From NCBI RefSeq assembly GCF_000143415.4, contig NW_003314419.1:1512-55281 (forward strand): a stretch of DNA of 53,770 nt, in the 5' to 3' direction. A program made the translations under genes and the position numbers. This document shows, piece by piece, positions 10,116 through 22,566 of the stretch; position 1 is the first letter of the stretch; each line of letters opens with the position of its first letter. A model generated the notes under the pieces. The model saw only the letters and a program-made list of their open reading frames with translations, was not told the DNA's origin and did not search any database. Origin of the DNA: Selaginella moellendorffii (taxonomy: Eukaryota; Streptophyta; Lycopodiopsida; Selaginellales; Selaginellaceae).

Positions 10116-11045
10116 CTCATTGTTCTATAGAATGAAACCTTTATAGAACAAAGAGTATTTTATTGATTTAATACTATATTATTAAAATTAAATATACTTT
10201 TGTTGTACAAATATAGTATATAGTAGATACAATAGAAGACTACAATAGAAAACTTCACTCAACGATTAGAATTTTAAATGTGATATAATATTATGAGTTA
10301 TATTTATTATGTTATGATGTGTGTTAGTGATAGATTCAATTGTAGAACGGATTTTTAATATAAACATTATATTATGTTTAACTATGTATGTTATCATTAT
10401 GATTATGTTAAAAATTACAATTACAATTACGACTCTTTAAAATTACTAAAATATTAGGAATAAACACGATGCATAGCTGGGACATTAATCACTAATTTTC
10501 ATTGCTCTCAGCATTGATCATGTTATTATACTGTATTAAATATAGTACCATAAAAAAATATAATAATATTATTATTTAAGTGCTAGATCTATGTTTATAA
10601 AATATATTAATAGGTTTTATAATCTATGTTTGTTGATAATCATGTTCTCCTTTAGATAATTTCTGTGTTTAATAATTTAATTTAATTTTTATTTTTGAAC
10701 TAATATTTTCTAGATTTTTAGCATTGTATGATTTAAAATCCATTAGCTAGAGACAACCTTGAATAAATTATTGCAAGTTTCAAACTTGATTAAAGCTTTT
10801 GAAGACATAACTTTCATAAACTTTTATAATCATAACTTCTAGCATGATATCATTTAATTATAATCCTCATGAGTTTATTATTTTAAACTTTATTCCTAAC
10901 AATCTAGATATTTATATTCAACTTGTTATACTTATTTTTAATCTGAATCTCTTTTCATGAGAATTTCGTTTTGGCCGCTCTTTTTAATTTATTTCCCAGC
11001 AGAGTTGTTTTTCTCTCACACATGTGATATATGGGTTTGCTCTTT

Positions 11046-11380
11046 TTAGAAACCATTAAAACTTATTATTTTAAATACTTAATTGACCATTTTGAACCAA
11101 GAAGATTATTTCCTTATGTTTTGATAGGGACTGAGATAATACAAATGCAGAAGAAATCTAGAGCAAGATCAAAAGACTTATGTAAACCATATGTTTTAAC
11201 TATAGAAAATAAATCATTTTGTCAATATTGAGACAAAAGATAAAACTCATGTAAAGCTGCTGGTAGATTTAAGTAAGATTATGAGCAAGAAGACTCATTA
11301 AAAATATAAAAGATTTTGCTTAATTTTGAGATATTATTAAGATATGGATTTGATATTTGTATGTGTATGAGATATCTCAT
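11046..11380. repeat. Inverted copy of 13105-13420
   Basis: Segments such as the AGAGCAAGATCAAAAG, ACATAAGGAAAATAT and GATATTTGTATGTGTATGAG regions recur as reverse complements at 13105-13420. This gives a roughly 320-bp inverted repeat with about 1.7 kb between the arms. Confidence 0.6.
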
Positions 11381-13074
11381 ACCGTATTAGATACCATGTC
11401 ATATAGTAGACATGAATGCATAGTTTTATAATGAAGCATTAGTACAGGTTTGTCCTAATACAAATATTATATCTCTAATGCAATTATTATCTTTGGATGA
11501 AGATAAAAGAGAATATTGGTTTAAGAAGATCTATAAAGTTTCTCTTATGTAGAATTTTCTTGAAATAGTTTTTCTATCTTTGGATGGATGGTAAAACTAG
11601 TGCATTGATATTTTATTTTATGTTCCTTATCTTTCGTGATTTGTCATTGTAAGTATTATTTCTACAACCGCACAGAGGAGCCCAAAAAGTTGTTTATCTA
11701 TGGTATAAGAACACAAACCTCTTAGTATATAAGGAGAAAGGTAAACAAGAAATACAACCTTAGCTCCTTTATACATGCAAAACTAAAGCAAAAACTTTGA
11801 CACAATTAACAGCAAAATGCAAATTAAAAACACTTGATGCTATATACTTATACTTAATTTACTCGACACTACAGTTTTAAAATAACTTAAAACTGCTCTA
11901 TGAAGTATATAAAATGTATAGGCAAATTAATAATTGTCTATCATTAAAATAAACTACTCATTGCTATCTCTTGTAGCATGACATCCAGATGACAAATATT
12001 CCAAACCATCTTAAGTTCCACCAACTAATAAATCATAATGATATAACGAATGCATGATGCAATGAATATAGATGGTAGTAAATTCTTGAAAAAATTAACC
12101 TTGTATGCATTTAAAATAGTAAGTTTGCCAACCAAGATATATTTCCAGTAGAGTTGGGATCCTTGCTATGGCAAGAGAGCACAGGTCTCAGGAGAGTTAC
12201 GGTTATTAGCTTTCATTCATGAGGGCATAAACTTACAAAACAAGTATGGTGGATTATATGCAACAAAAAAGAACAACTTGAAAGATAATATATAGAAAAT
12301 TAAATATAAAGGGAAAGGATTTTTAAATAAAAAAGCACATTTTATTCCAATTGGTTAAGGGTATTAGGATACTCGGGGGGTTAAATATCTTAGGGTTTGA
12401 GTAGGATGACCTCCCAAAATGTTGAAATTTAAGAGTTTTCTCAAATAAAACAAAACTTTCAGCTTCATATATATATAAATTGTATAAAGAATCTTACAAT
12501 CTATTGTGTTGCAAAGAACTATTATGCATTATTTAGATTTTGTGACTTTATATTTTCTTAATATATCTAGAACCATTCTCCATTGCTGGCTTATGAGGTT
12601 TAATATAAATGTGGTAGCAAGCTAGATAGATTTATGTATATATGTTTTATAATGTAAAACCAGACATATAATAGAAATTTTATTATTCTTTTGTAAATTA
12701 TGAATGTTAGAGGCATAACTCAATATGCAATTAAAGTTATAATTTCTCCAAACTAAACTGTTATTTTTTGGTAATCTATGATTCTTTGGTTTTGTGCAAA
12801 CTCAATTGCTTTTAAAGCATGGCAGAAATTTGTATACGTGTTTAGGGTTGTGCACCTTTTTATAAAGGCAATAAAAACATCAAATTCAAATTTAATAATG
12901 ATAAAAAATGATCTTAATTCCCCAACACACATTATTATCTATTTATATTATTGTACATTTCTCTGGATATGAATACTAAAAAATTTTAGATAAATTTAAC
13001 TTTATATATAATAAAATTTTCTAATATTTTAAAATTAGAAAAGAAGAATTATTTATCTTGGTTATGTTATATCT

Positions 13075-13100
13075 CCCAGCGGAGCTGGAGTTTGTGCTAG
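13075..13100 (+). mobile_element. Helitron 3' terminus
   Basis: Hairpin CCAGC-GGA-GCTGG is followed 10-12 nt later by CTAG and then a T. That is the Helitron 3' end plan (hairpin, CTRR, host T). The same end occurs at 36095-36120, 30190-30215 and, beside the helicase gene, at 51924-51948. Confidence 0.75.
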
Positions 13101-14526
13101 TAAGATATCTCATACACATACAAATATAAAATATATATCTTAATAATATCTCAAAAATTAGTAAAGTTTTAGTTTTCTTGCACAGAATCTTATTTAAATC
13201 TACAAGCAGCTTTACATGAGGTTTATCTTTTGTCTCAATATTGATACAATGATTTATTTTCTACAGTTAAAACATATGGTTTTTATACTTCTTGTGATCT
13301 TGCTCTAGATTTTACTGCATTTGAATTATCTCAATCCCTATCAAAACATAAGGAAAATATCTTCTTAATTCAAAATGATAAATTTAGTATTTCAAAGAAA
13401 AAAGTTAATGGTTTCTAAATAGAGAAAAATTATATGTCACAGTTGAGATAAATACAATTCTGCTAGGAAATATAGAAATAATATTTTAAAATTTATTTAT
13501 TATATGTATTTTATAAAATAAAAATATTAATAAACTTATAATACAGAACGAATATTACCAATGGATCAAGAGTGTGTAAGACATTTGTAACTAATATTAT
13601 AAAAGATAACTACTATGAAATTTAAATGATGAGAAGGCTAAATACTTGAGAAGATAAAACATAGAATAAAATAATAACATTATCCCAATTAAATATATAG
13701 ATTCTTAGGAATAAAGTTGAAAATAATAAACTATGCTTCATTAGGATTATAATCAGGTGATATCATGCTAGAAGTTCTGATTATAAAAGCTTTAAAAAGT
13801 TTGAAACTTGCATTAATTTTATTCAAGATTATCTCTACCCAATGGATTTTAAATCATATAAAACAAAGAATTTAGAAAATTTGAGTTCAAATATAAACTT
13901 AAAAAAATCCAAAAATAGCTATTATTTAAAGGAGAACATGATTATTAAAGAAACAAATTATAAAAATATTAGCTTCTAAATATTAATTCTATTATATTTT
14001 TGTTTATAGTAATATATTTAATATACTATAATAACATTATCAATTCTGAGAGTGATGAAAATTAGTGACTGAAGTCTTAGCTATGCTGCTAGCATCATGG
14101 TTATTCCTGATGTTTTAGAAATTTCAAAGAATTGTAATAATAATTGTAATTTTTAACATAATCATAATGATAAAATACGTAGTTAAATAATATAATATTT
14201 ATATTAAAAATCCCTTCTACAATTGATTCTATCACCTACACACATGAGATCATACTAAATATAACTCATAACATTATATCACATTTAAAATTCTGATTGT
14301 TGAGTGAAGTCTTTGATCTTCTATAAATGGAATTCCTTACTATGGAATCCCATGGCCAGATGAGTCATTTAGAGCTTGAGGTTTGGTAAATATTATTTTC
14401 TTTTGTTTGATAACTTTATAAATGATATAAAAATATTATCACTTGATGATTCATTCAACACTACAAATTTCCCACTTAATAAAGTGTTATTTTAATTACA
14501 CTAAAATATAATAATGTTAAAACATA

Positions 14527-15840
14527 TAGATTTAGAACTCACTTAAACTTCATACATCTTATTAATTTAAAAGATATAGACATTGTTATGGAGTTTACTA
14601 CTTATTAAATTTAAAATATTATATTAGATATTGTTCACATCATTTCTGTATATGTTTATATATTGAGAAAATTCTTATATAAATAAAGATAATTATCTCT
14701 ATGCTTCATGTAATTTTATTTAAATTTATTTCATTATAACAATGTTATTGAGGCTAAATGTTTTCAGTAAAAGTTAAGGTTTTACTCTTATATTAGGGTA
14801 TTGATGATGTGTAATATTTTTTCCTTGGAATGACATTCTTTTAGATTGTAGCCTTTTGTATTGTGTCTAATGTTGTCTCAATCATATTTTTACCTGTATC
14901 TCTTTATATTTATTTATATGTTTTCTTTGTTTAAATCTTAGACTATATCTGAGCTAACTGAAAACTCAATTTGATTAGATTCATTGATGAGTGTGTAATA
15001 AATATCATGAGATTATTGATTAAATTAAAAAAATTCATAAGATAAAGTACCTGCAGCCATTCAACTCTTATATTTTAAATTATGAGATATATCATTTTCT
15101 ATAGTTATTACTTTATTTAGTTATTTAAATTTTTAGTATATTTTCTATTGTGTCTACTATATATGATCTTTGTACAAACAAATAATGTGAAATTTTTCTA
15201 TTTTTAAATTTTTATAATAATAAACTTTTTAGATTTAAAACTCACTTAAACTATATACATCTTATAAATTTAAAAAATATGAACATTGTTATGGAGTTTA
15301 TTATTTATTAAAATTAAAATAAAAATATTATATTATTAACATTATTTCTGTATATGTTTTTATATAGAGAAAATACTGATATAAATTATCTCTATGCTTT
15401 GTGTAATTTTATTTAAATGTTATCAGTAAAAGCTAAGGTTTTACTCTGATATTAGTGTATTGATGATGGATAATCTTTTCTCCTTGAAATGACATTTTTT
15501 TTAGATTGTAGCCTTTTGTATTGTGTGTAATGTTGTCTCAATCAGATTTTTACCTGTATGTCATTATATTTATTTATATGTTTTCTTTGTTTAAATCTTA
15601 GACTATATCTGAGCTAACCAATAACTCAATCTAATTAGATTTTTTGAAGTGTGTGTACTAAATATCATAAGATTATCGATAAAACTAAAGCTAATATATA
15701 AGATAAAATAGCTACCCCCATTCAACTCTTATATTTTAAGTTTGAAATATATCATTTTCTATAGTTACTACTTTATTTACTTTTTCAGTTTTAGTATATT
15801 TTCTGTTGTGTCTACTATATATGATCTTTGTACAACAAAA
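14527..15840. repeat. Tandem 0.65-0.7 kb AT-rich repeat
   Basis: Units at about 14527-15180 and 15228-15840 share long runs, including GATTGTAGCCTTTTGTATTG and a stretch beginning ATCTTAGACTATATCTGAGC. A third copy of the second half lies at 36530-36955. Confidence 0.75.
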
Positions 15841-16862
15841 TTATGTACTAATGTACTATCGAATCATTCAAATACTTTTTGTTCTATTAAGGTTTCATTC
15901 TATAGATCAAAGAGTATGCTGAAATATCTGCTAGGAGATATAGCATGCCAAAGATAAATAGATCTTCTTTTGTAATTTTACAATGTTAGAAATTTTGATT
16001 GTAAACAAGGTCCAATTTATCTTAATTTTACTACTCATCTACAAAGAAATGGACAATAATGCAATTAGATAATAATGCAAGTGTTGGGGAAGATAAGATC
16101 ATTATTTAATCATCATTTTATTTTTTTTTAAATTCAAAAATAAACATAAATAAATCTATCTAGATATTCACACTACATTAAATGTGTTTAAAAAGAGGTA
16201 TATCTGAAACCAATTATTATATTAGAGAGATAATCTTTGCATTAAGACAAACCTGTAATAATGCTTTCAGATAAAACTATGGATTCCAATTTTAAAATAA
16301 ATTAATATTAAATGTTTGAAAACTACTTACTGTTCAGCAAATATATGAAGGTGAACATGATTACAAATTAACTTATTATCAAAATAATAATAATTTGAAT
16401 ATAAACATGAATCTAGCACAATACTGTGTAAAAATTAATTTTATTTCTTGTGAATATGATAAATTAATTAATGTCATTAAAAATTTATTTATTTATTTAT
16501 TTATAAATAAATATTAATTATTAAGCTTATTATTTGTCAGTAAAGAGTAACTATGGCATTTTTATTCTCAATACTTCTTCATTTTAATTTATAAAAATTA
16601 CATTGTTGATACTTATATATTATTATTATTAATATATTATTATTATCTTACTTGTTGTTCTTACTTATATATTAAGTACTTGTATCTTACTTATTGTTCT
16701 TACTGGTTTATAATGACACCTATGATGCGGTACACATTCTACATAATGAGTTTGTCTCTTTGCCTCGTTTGATAATTTCTGTTTTTAATAATTTAATTTT
16801 AAGTTTATATTTAAACTGAAATTTTCTAAATTTTTAGCTTTATATGATTTAAAATTTATTAA

Positions 16863-16940
16863 AAACTTGCAATAGTTTTATTCAAGATTGTCTCTAGCCA
16901 ATGGGCTAGAGATAATCTTGAATAAAATTATTGCAAGTTT
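16863..16940. repeat. 37-bp near-perfect hairpin
   Basis: Arms 16863-16899 and 16904-16940 are reverse complements with few mismatches, separated by 4 nt. The arm sequence belongs to the repeat that also occurs at 10740-10780 without the second arm. Confidence 0.8.
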
Positions 16941-17602
16941 CAAACTTTATTAAAGCTTTTGAAGTCATAACTTCCATAAAATTTTATAATTATAACTTCT
17001 AGCATGATATCACTTAATTATGATCCTGATGAAGCATAGTTTATTATATTAAACTTTATTCCTAGCAATCTATACTTTTTTAATTGGGAGTTTTTTTACT
17101 ACTTCGTAATCTGAATCTCTTTTCATGAGAAGTTCATTTAGACCACTCTTTTTAACATTTTGAATTCTTGTTTCTATAAAATTTTCTTCTTATTCTATAT
17201 TGTTTCTTCTCAAGTATTTTGTCTTTTCATCATTTAAATTTGATAGTAGTTATCTTTTATATTATAAGTTACAAATGTCTTACACACTCTAATCTATTGG
17301 TAAATTAAGTTCTGTATTATAGGTGTATTAGTATTATATATTTTTTAAGATATTATTAAGAACTGGATTTGATATTTGTATGTGTATAAGATAGCTTATA
17401 CCTATTTCTCTATTGTGATGAGGTTTAATATAAATGTGGCAGCAATTAGGACAAAATTTACTTAGTGGGTTTTGTGCAGAGCTCAGATAGTGAATCATCT
17501 ACTTAGTGGGTTAATAGTAGATTTACGAGATTTGTCAGCAGGTACATCATCTGTCGTCATGTTTTCTGATTTCAATCATTCTTTAGTTTTGAATGCAACC
17601 GA

Positions 17603-17830
17603 GGTAGAGCTCCATTTCTGAGAGTTATGACACAACATTTAAGAACTTAGCTACAAATGTAGATTTCCACACAAGGGTCACCAACTTGTCGCTGCTTCCG
17701 TCACTGCATGATGCTTGTGATTTTCTTGCTCAAGCTGGTCATGAGAAAAAACAAGAGCTGTAAAAGGCACAGCTTAGAATCAAAGCTGTAAGTCTCAGTA
17801 GCAACCAGTAGTAGTAACAAGGTAAGGGCT
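17603..17830. repeat. Direct repeat flanking the two-gene element, left copy
   Basis: Matches 29871-30095 in the same orientation with moderate divergence (GAGGTAGAGCTCCAT, CTGCATGATG, AATCAAAGCTGTAAG, CTCAGTAGCAACC). On the minus strand both copies encode a related exon-like peptide (VATETYSFDSKL here, VATEAYSFDSNL at right) ending at a donor-like GT. It may be a captured host-gene piece. The gene is not recognised. Confidence 0.6.
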
Positions 17831-17985
17831 GATATTTCTAAGAAAGTTTCTGGTTTACCTTTCTTGTGTTCAATGATTCTTTTGATCATTTTTTTGTTTC
17901 TTTTTCTTTTTCTTGGTGTCTGGTGCCTCACTTATGTTTTGTAGCCTTTTAAATGCTATACAACACCAATCTAGTCTCCTACTAA

Positions 17986-18010
17986 GCTCTATTTCGTTAA
18001 AGTGGGAATT
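17986..18010 (+). repeat. Left terminal inverted repeat
   Basis: Starts GCTCTATTTCG and continues TTAAAGTGGGA; the reverse complement is at 29701-29724 (22 bp identical, plus TT). An inner stem AAGTGGGA/TCCCACTT follows within 25 bp. Confidence 0.7.
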
Positions 18011-18072
18011 GTCATTATCCCACTTGTAAAATAAGGTTTCCAAACCTTTATATAGTATATAAATATAACAAA

Positions 18073-18094
18073 ATTCAACTGCATTGAGGCACAT
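18073..18094. repeat. 22-bp palindrome, degenerate copy
   Basis: The right half (GAGGCACATGCCAT) is well kept and the left half decayed. It is the copy nearest the left element end. Confidence 0.45.
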
Positions 18095-18369
18095 GCCATT
18101 TTATTTTAAACAAGGAAATATCTACTCAATCACTTCTCCTCCCCCTGCCACTGCTTCACCTCTCTCTTCTCCTTGTCATTGTCGTCCAATTTCTTTCCAT
18201 CCTTTTAATATTGGCTCAGTTGCTCCAAGTCTAGGTGGAGCCCAAGTCCCCATTCAATCTTTACTTTCCCCTTATTAATAAAACAATTTCGTAGACTTCC
18301 AATAACATGCTGTAACACTTCTAGTATAATGCAAATCCTCTCAAAGAATTGTCTTTTAATATTAATACA

Positions 18370-18391
18370 ATGGCATGGAACCCCATGCCAT
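18370..18391. repeat. 22-bp palindrome copy
   Basis: ATGGCATGGAA followed by CCCCATGCCAT; outer 8 bp of both arms pair. Lies downstream of gene 1. Confidence 0.75.
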
Positions 18392-19446
18392 AATAAGTTA
18401 CATTTTTAAATAAATACATGCCATCTCAGACTGTTATTTTTTGCCTCCAACGCCTATACAATAATCTTGGAATTTCATCACTCTCCACACTATCAGGATT
18501 TAAACCCAATAGTAATGCCATCTCTTCTCTAATACATCCACGCTCATGTTCAGTGGTCGAAGAACCCATCCGGTTGAGTAGATTATGGAGATGCGGATAG
18601 TGCTTGGCTAGACAATATACATGCCATAAATGATGACTGGTGTCTGTCCGATCAAATGGCTTCTAATATACCGTTCCATCTGCCATTTGGTTGATTTCTG
18701 CAGCCACCTCCTGGACTGCCCGGTTCTCTATCACCATCGCTCCAAGCCGTTCTGCAAGGTCCCCCAGAACATATGGTTTCTTCTCCCTAGTTTCCATACT
18801 GCAAGAGATGGGGTGCACTGCATATGTGTGCATGTTCGCTGCAGTTTTAATCGGCGAGTCATCGATGATGAGGATTTCACTTGACCTAGCAGTCCGGTTC
18901 ATCACTACAGCCTCTGGCTTGACGAAGATGGGCTTGCTACCCCTCACATGGACCATAGTCAAGCAATCCTCCTGCGTTAGGAGAAAGTCAAATGGTAATA
19001 TTACTCGCGTTTGATCGTGCATCATCTGTAGCAACGTTAATGCATTGTGGCGCATCATGGATGTCCAAACTCCCAATTGCAAATTGAACCCGGCCCTCTG
19101 TTTTAAGTGTTGCATGGTCATTATTAGATCCCGTAGTTTCTCCCGTGTGATTAATGTGAATCTGTCTCTTTTGACCAACTTGCGACCGCAGGCTTTGGAG
19201 GGTGCAGTGACATTCGAGGACGAGCCACGCTCATGGGAGAAAAGGACACTGTTCAGATCAAAAACGATATAGTACCTTCGCCGTGACTCTGAAATGAAAT
19301 GCGTCAGCATAAAAAATGGTACAAGTCAATTTTACCAACTACAATATTAGCGAATGGTGCTCCCGATGGTCGTTTAGAGGGTTTTGGTCGAGGAAACGTG
19401 AAGGGCGAAAATACTCTCCTCTGCAATGTGGGGTCAATCGCATCCG

Positions 19447-19468
19447 ATGGCGTGTGGGCACATGCCAT
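19447..19468. repeat. 22-bp palindrome copy in gene 1 exon 8
   Basis: Read on the minus strand it encodes MACAHTPS within the Pro/Thr-rich region. Frame is kept. Confidence 0.8.
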
Positions 19469-19521
19469 TTCAGCTGTAGACTTTGGTACAACTGGCTCAA
19501 CAGTGGCATGGGGTGGTTCCG

Positions 19522-19543
19522 ATGGCGTGTGATCACACGCCAT
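19522..19543. repeat. 22-bp palindrome, perfect copy
   Basis: Half-site ATGGCGTGTGA is exactly mirrored. Both arms differ from the 24657 copy by paired changes (A:T to G:C at position 6/17, A:T to T:A at 9/14, and the centre). On the minus strand it encodes MACDHTPS in frame. Confidence 0.85.
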
Positions 19544-20883
19544 TTCAGCTGGTGCCTCCGTTGGCAAAGTGGACATGACCGAACAGGCAGCAGGGGCGGT
19601 GTAGGGAGGTTCCAACGGCACGTAGTCAGACGATTGGGCACACGTTGAGTCCGTTGGAAATGAGGGTACGACCGGCTCGGCGGTTGGGGCGGCCTCATGC
19701 GGGTCCAATGGCACCTGGTCACCGTCAGTTGGATACGTGGACAAGATTGACTCAGTGGTATGGGCAGCATCAAGTGGAGCGTGGTCAGCTTGCTTGGCGT
19801 TGATATGGATAGTAGCCTCCACCAGCTCTGATGACTCTTGTAGACAAGTAGAGTCCACTGGCGGATCCATATGCATGTCCAAATATCTCCCTTCGATTGA
19901 GATGGTATCCTCCCTACTGGCTACTAAAAACAAACTCATTAGCACATTGAATCGACTATACTGTATTTACCATCAACTGCTATTGAGGAACTAGGACCGA
20001 TATCACTTGGGCGCATTGCTGATTCTGAAGGATTGGACATACGTTTCGACCCTTGCTTGGCACTATCCTTCCTCGACACTAAAGGCTAGAGTTTGTATCT
20101 TAATTCAACTGAATAATCTCTACTTACCATTTGCTTTGCGACCTACATGGACAATGTTAGAAATGGTAAAAGGTTAGGAATGGATGTACTATTATTTACC
20201 TGATGGTTTGTTTTGTATGACCTTCCTCTGCTGCTCTTTGGCCACCTCAGGCTGGCCATCGTCGTCATCATCGTCGTCGTCGTTATTGTGATCGTCACCA
20301 TTGTGAGGACCATCCAAGTCCTCTTCGTCCTCCTCTTCTTCGTCCTCCTCTTCTTTGTCCTCCTCTTCGTCCTTCTGCTCTTCCTGCTCATTATCTTTCT
20401 CTGGCTCCTCATCCCCCTCCTGCATTTTTTCCATAGGCTGCTTAGGCTGGATGGCTTGTTCTTCCAGGACCATCTTGGGAAAATCATCTGGCCGAGTCTC
20501 CATCTCAAAATACAAGACATCCATAACCTGTTTTAGTGCGTGACCTAGGACCGTATCCTCACCCGACTGTCTTAACATGGTTTCTGCACGTTCTTGCACC
20601 CTTCGAAGACGACGAGATGAGAAAAACGTGGCCCTGACTTGAAAAGCATCCCTCATCCATTGTACCTCTCCATTGAGATTGGGGAAGGGGAGTCCGCCAT
20701 AGGAATCTGAGTCAGGAGGTGGTGACCGCGAGGCATTACCTATCATCTTTTCGTTGCCCTTCTTCCTTTTCGAATCAAACGCCTCTGATCCCGACGATTG
20801 TCCAACGTGCTTTCGCTTTTTATGACCACTATCAGTTTGAGCTTGGCTGGTGCTTGCCTGTTTTGCCTTTGAAGAAGTGTCTC

Positions 20884-20932
20884 CTGCAAGGAATGGCATG
20901 AGACCACACGCCATTGCAAATATAATTTGTAC
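20884..20932 (-). other. Intron 4 of gene 1 (49 nt) built around a palindrome
   Basis: Donor G|GTACAA, acceptor CCTTGCAG. The palindrome (20893-20914) ends 8 nt before the acceptor. Splicing joins GG and GA and keeps the frame; reading through would shift it. Confidence 0.75.
20893..20914. repeat. 22-bp palindrome copy inside intron 4
   Basis: ATGGCATGAGA with ACCACACGCCAT; outer stem intact apart from an A/C pair. Confidence 0.8.
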
Positions 20933-21022
20933 CTCCTTTTTTCCTATTGCTTGTCTGTTTGTCCTTCTTCGACGCGCCATCAGTGCGCTTTTCAGTCCTC
21001 GTGTCTGAATATTCACAACGAT

Positions 21023-21060
21023 CTATAATCAAAATGGCGTGAGGCCTCACGTGACCTTAC
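21023..21060 (-). other. Intron 3 of gene 1 (38 nt) built around a palindrome
   Basis: Donor AAG|GTAAGG, acceptor GATTATAG. More than half of the intron is a palindrome copy (21034-21055, outer left arm altered where it meets the donor). At 38 nt it is near or below the lower limit for plant splicing. Confidence 0.75.
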
Positions 21061-22512
21061 CTTGTGCAGGTTGTGAGCTCGGCCCAACATGGGTATCTTC
21101 AACAGTAGTTGTTAACGCCGTTTCAGCATCTGGGGGTGGCCACACTCCTGCATACAGAGCTTGTGAGATAACATTTAAACTTAAAGTGCGTACTCACCAG
21201 GTTCACAGAGAAGATACTGTTTTTCTTTGGCAACTGTAATTATATGCTTCATTGAAGTCACCTCTTTAATGGAGTTTGTCACCGCAACACACGGGACACC
21301 CTTGAGTAGTGCGGCTCGAAAGAATAGTCCGCCGCAGTTGTACTCGACAACGCATTTGCCCTTGGAGTTGGAAGCAGGTGCTATTGCGTTGAAGACCCAG
21401 CTGAGCATTTCCCATGCTGCACCTGGAGCTTTCTCTGGATTCGAAAGCTCCATAGCCGTCTTCAGTTCCTCAGGCACGGGTAAATTGACCTCCCTCAGAT
21501 CAATTCGATCGGCCTTGTCGAACGAAGCTGGGAAGTCACTCCAGTCCCACTCTGCTGCAGGACCAATAACAAGGGCGAGTGTGAAGATGCGGACATTCGT
21601 CGGTATCTTCTTCTTAGCCATTATCCCATGGATCTCCTGCATCTCCTTGCCTTTCAACCAAGCCTTCACCTCGTTCAAGGCCTTCTAGAACTTGTGATAG
21701 GATTCGGAGTCGTAGATCATATAGTGGACTGAAGATTCCACCTCCGCAAGTCCCACCATTAAGTCAATGATGGAGCTGACTTCGTCTGCATGAGTGATCT
21801 CCTCGTTTGTGAAGTCCATCACACAAAAGATGTTCTTGACCTGCTCATCTCCGCGGGAAACGATGCTCCTCCACCTTTGATCCTCATCCGAATTCACGTA
21901 TACCCAGTAAGGTTCTCGATAGGCCTCTGCTGCGGGGTCGAGCTGTTTCTGAAGCCGGCGGTCGACATCCCTCTTAATGAAATTTGGATATTGATCCAAC
22001 TTCTCAGCTTTACTTTTCGTGGCATCCCGCAGTAGATCGATGAACTTGGGGGCCCCCTTCACGTAGTCGTCGATGTCTTCATTTGACAACTCCAGCTCTT
22101 CCATCATCTCTTGCGTGGTGTCGATGCTCACCCTCTCCACGGCCACTTGCTCGAAGATCCAATCCTTCAATAGCGCACGAGCTCTCAGAGTCGTGCACAA
22201 GTCCTCGTATGTCACAATATGGCCGGGAGTCATTTTGGTCTTGTTGAAGACTACCTCACCACGTAGAAGAGCATTAGCCACTGTCAGAAGGTCGTCGTCG
22301 TCTAGAGACCGCGAGAAACGCAAGGCGTTGAGCTTCAAATCATTAGGCTTCCGGCCGTCCTCCACACCCATTGAGTTTAGCAACTCCCCGTCATGGTACC
22401 TCCTCAGCACATCTACCCATTTGTCAAAAATAACTTTTGTCGCGAGTACAATGTTATGGATGCTGAGTGTGTCATTGACCCCCAGTGTTTTCGAGAGAAG
22501 ACTCGAGAATTC

Positions 22513-22566
22513 CTGCAATGGAAATGGCGTGAGGCCACATGGTATGCCACATGCAACGAGGCTTAC
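22513..22566 (-). other. Intron 1 of gene 1 (54 nt) built around a palindrome
   Basis: Donor CAG|GTAAGC, acceptor CATTGCAG. The palindrome copy at 22524-22545 ends about 10 nt before the acceptor. The upstream exon carries an in-frame TGA two codons before the donor. Confidence 0.75.

Larger units (their letters stand above)
8350..17580. other. AT-rich gene-free nested repeat region
   Basis: No frame shows recognisable protein motifs; the few ORFs are short and low in complexity. The DNA is built of diverged copies of the same AT-rich repeats in both orientations: 9670-10115 matches 12700-13080, 10655-10905 matches 16770-17070 and inverted 13690-13950, and 15870-16130 is an inverted match of 9900-10160. 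At least one copy ends in a Helitron-type terminus (13100). Confidence 0.75.

Noticed and set aside
12142-12168. Further Helitron 3' end
   Set aside because: A decayed hairpin (TCCAGTAGAGTTGGGA) is followed by CTAT rather than CTRR; it may be a remnant but does not meet the rule.
20213-20536. Hydrophobic Val/Leu-rich ORF on the plus strand
   Set aside because: It is the antisense of the Asp/Glu-rich exon 5 of gene 1, whose frame is fixed by splicing on both sides.
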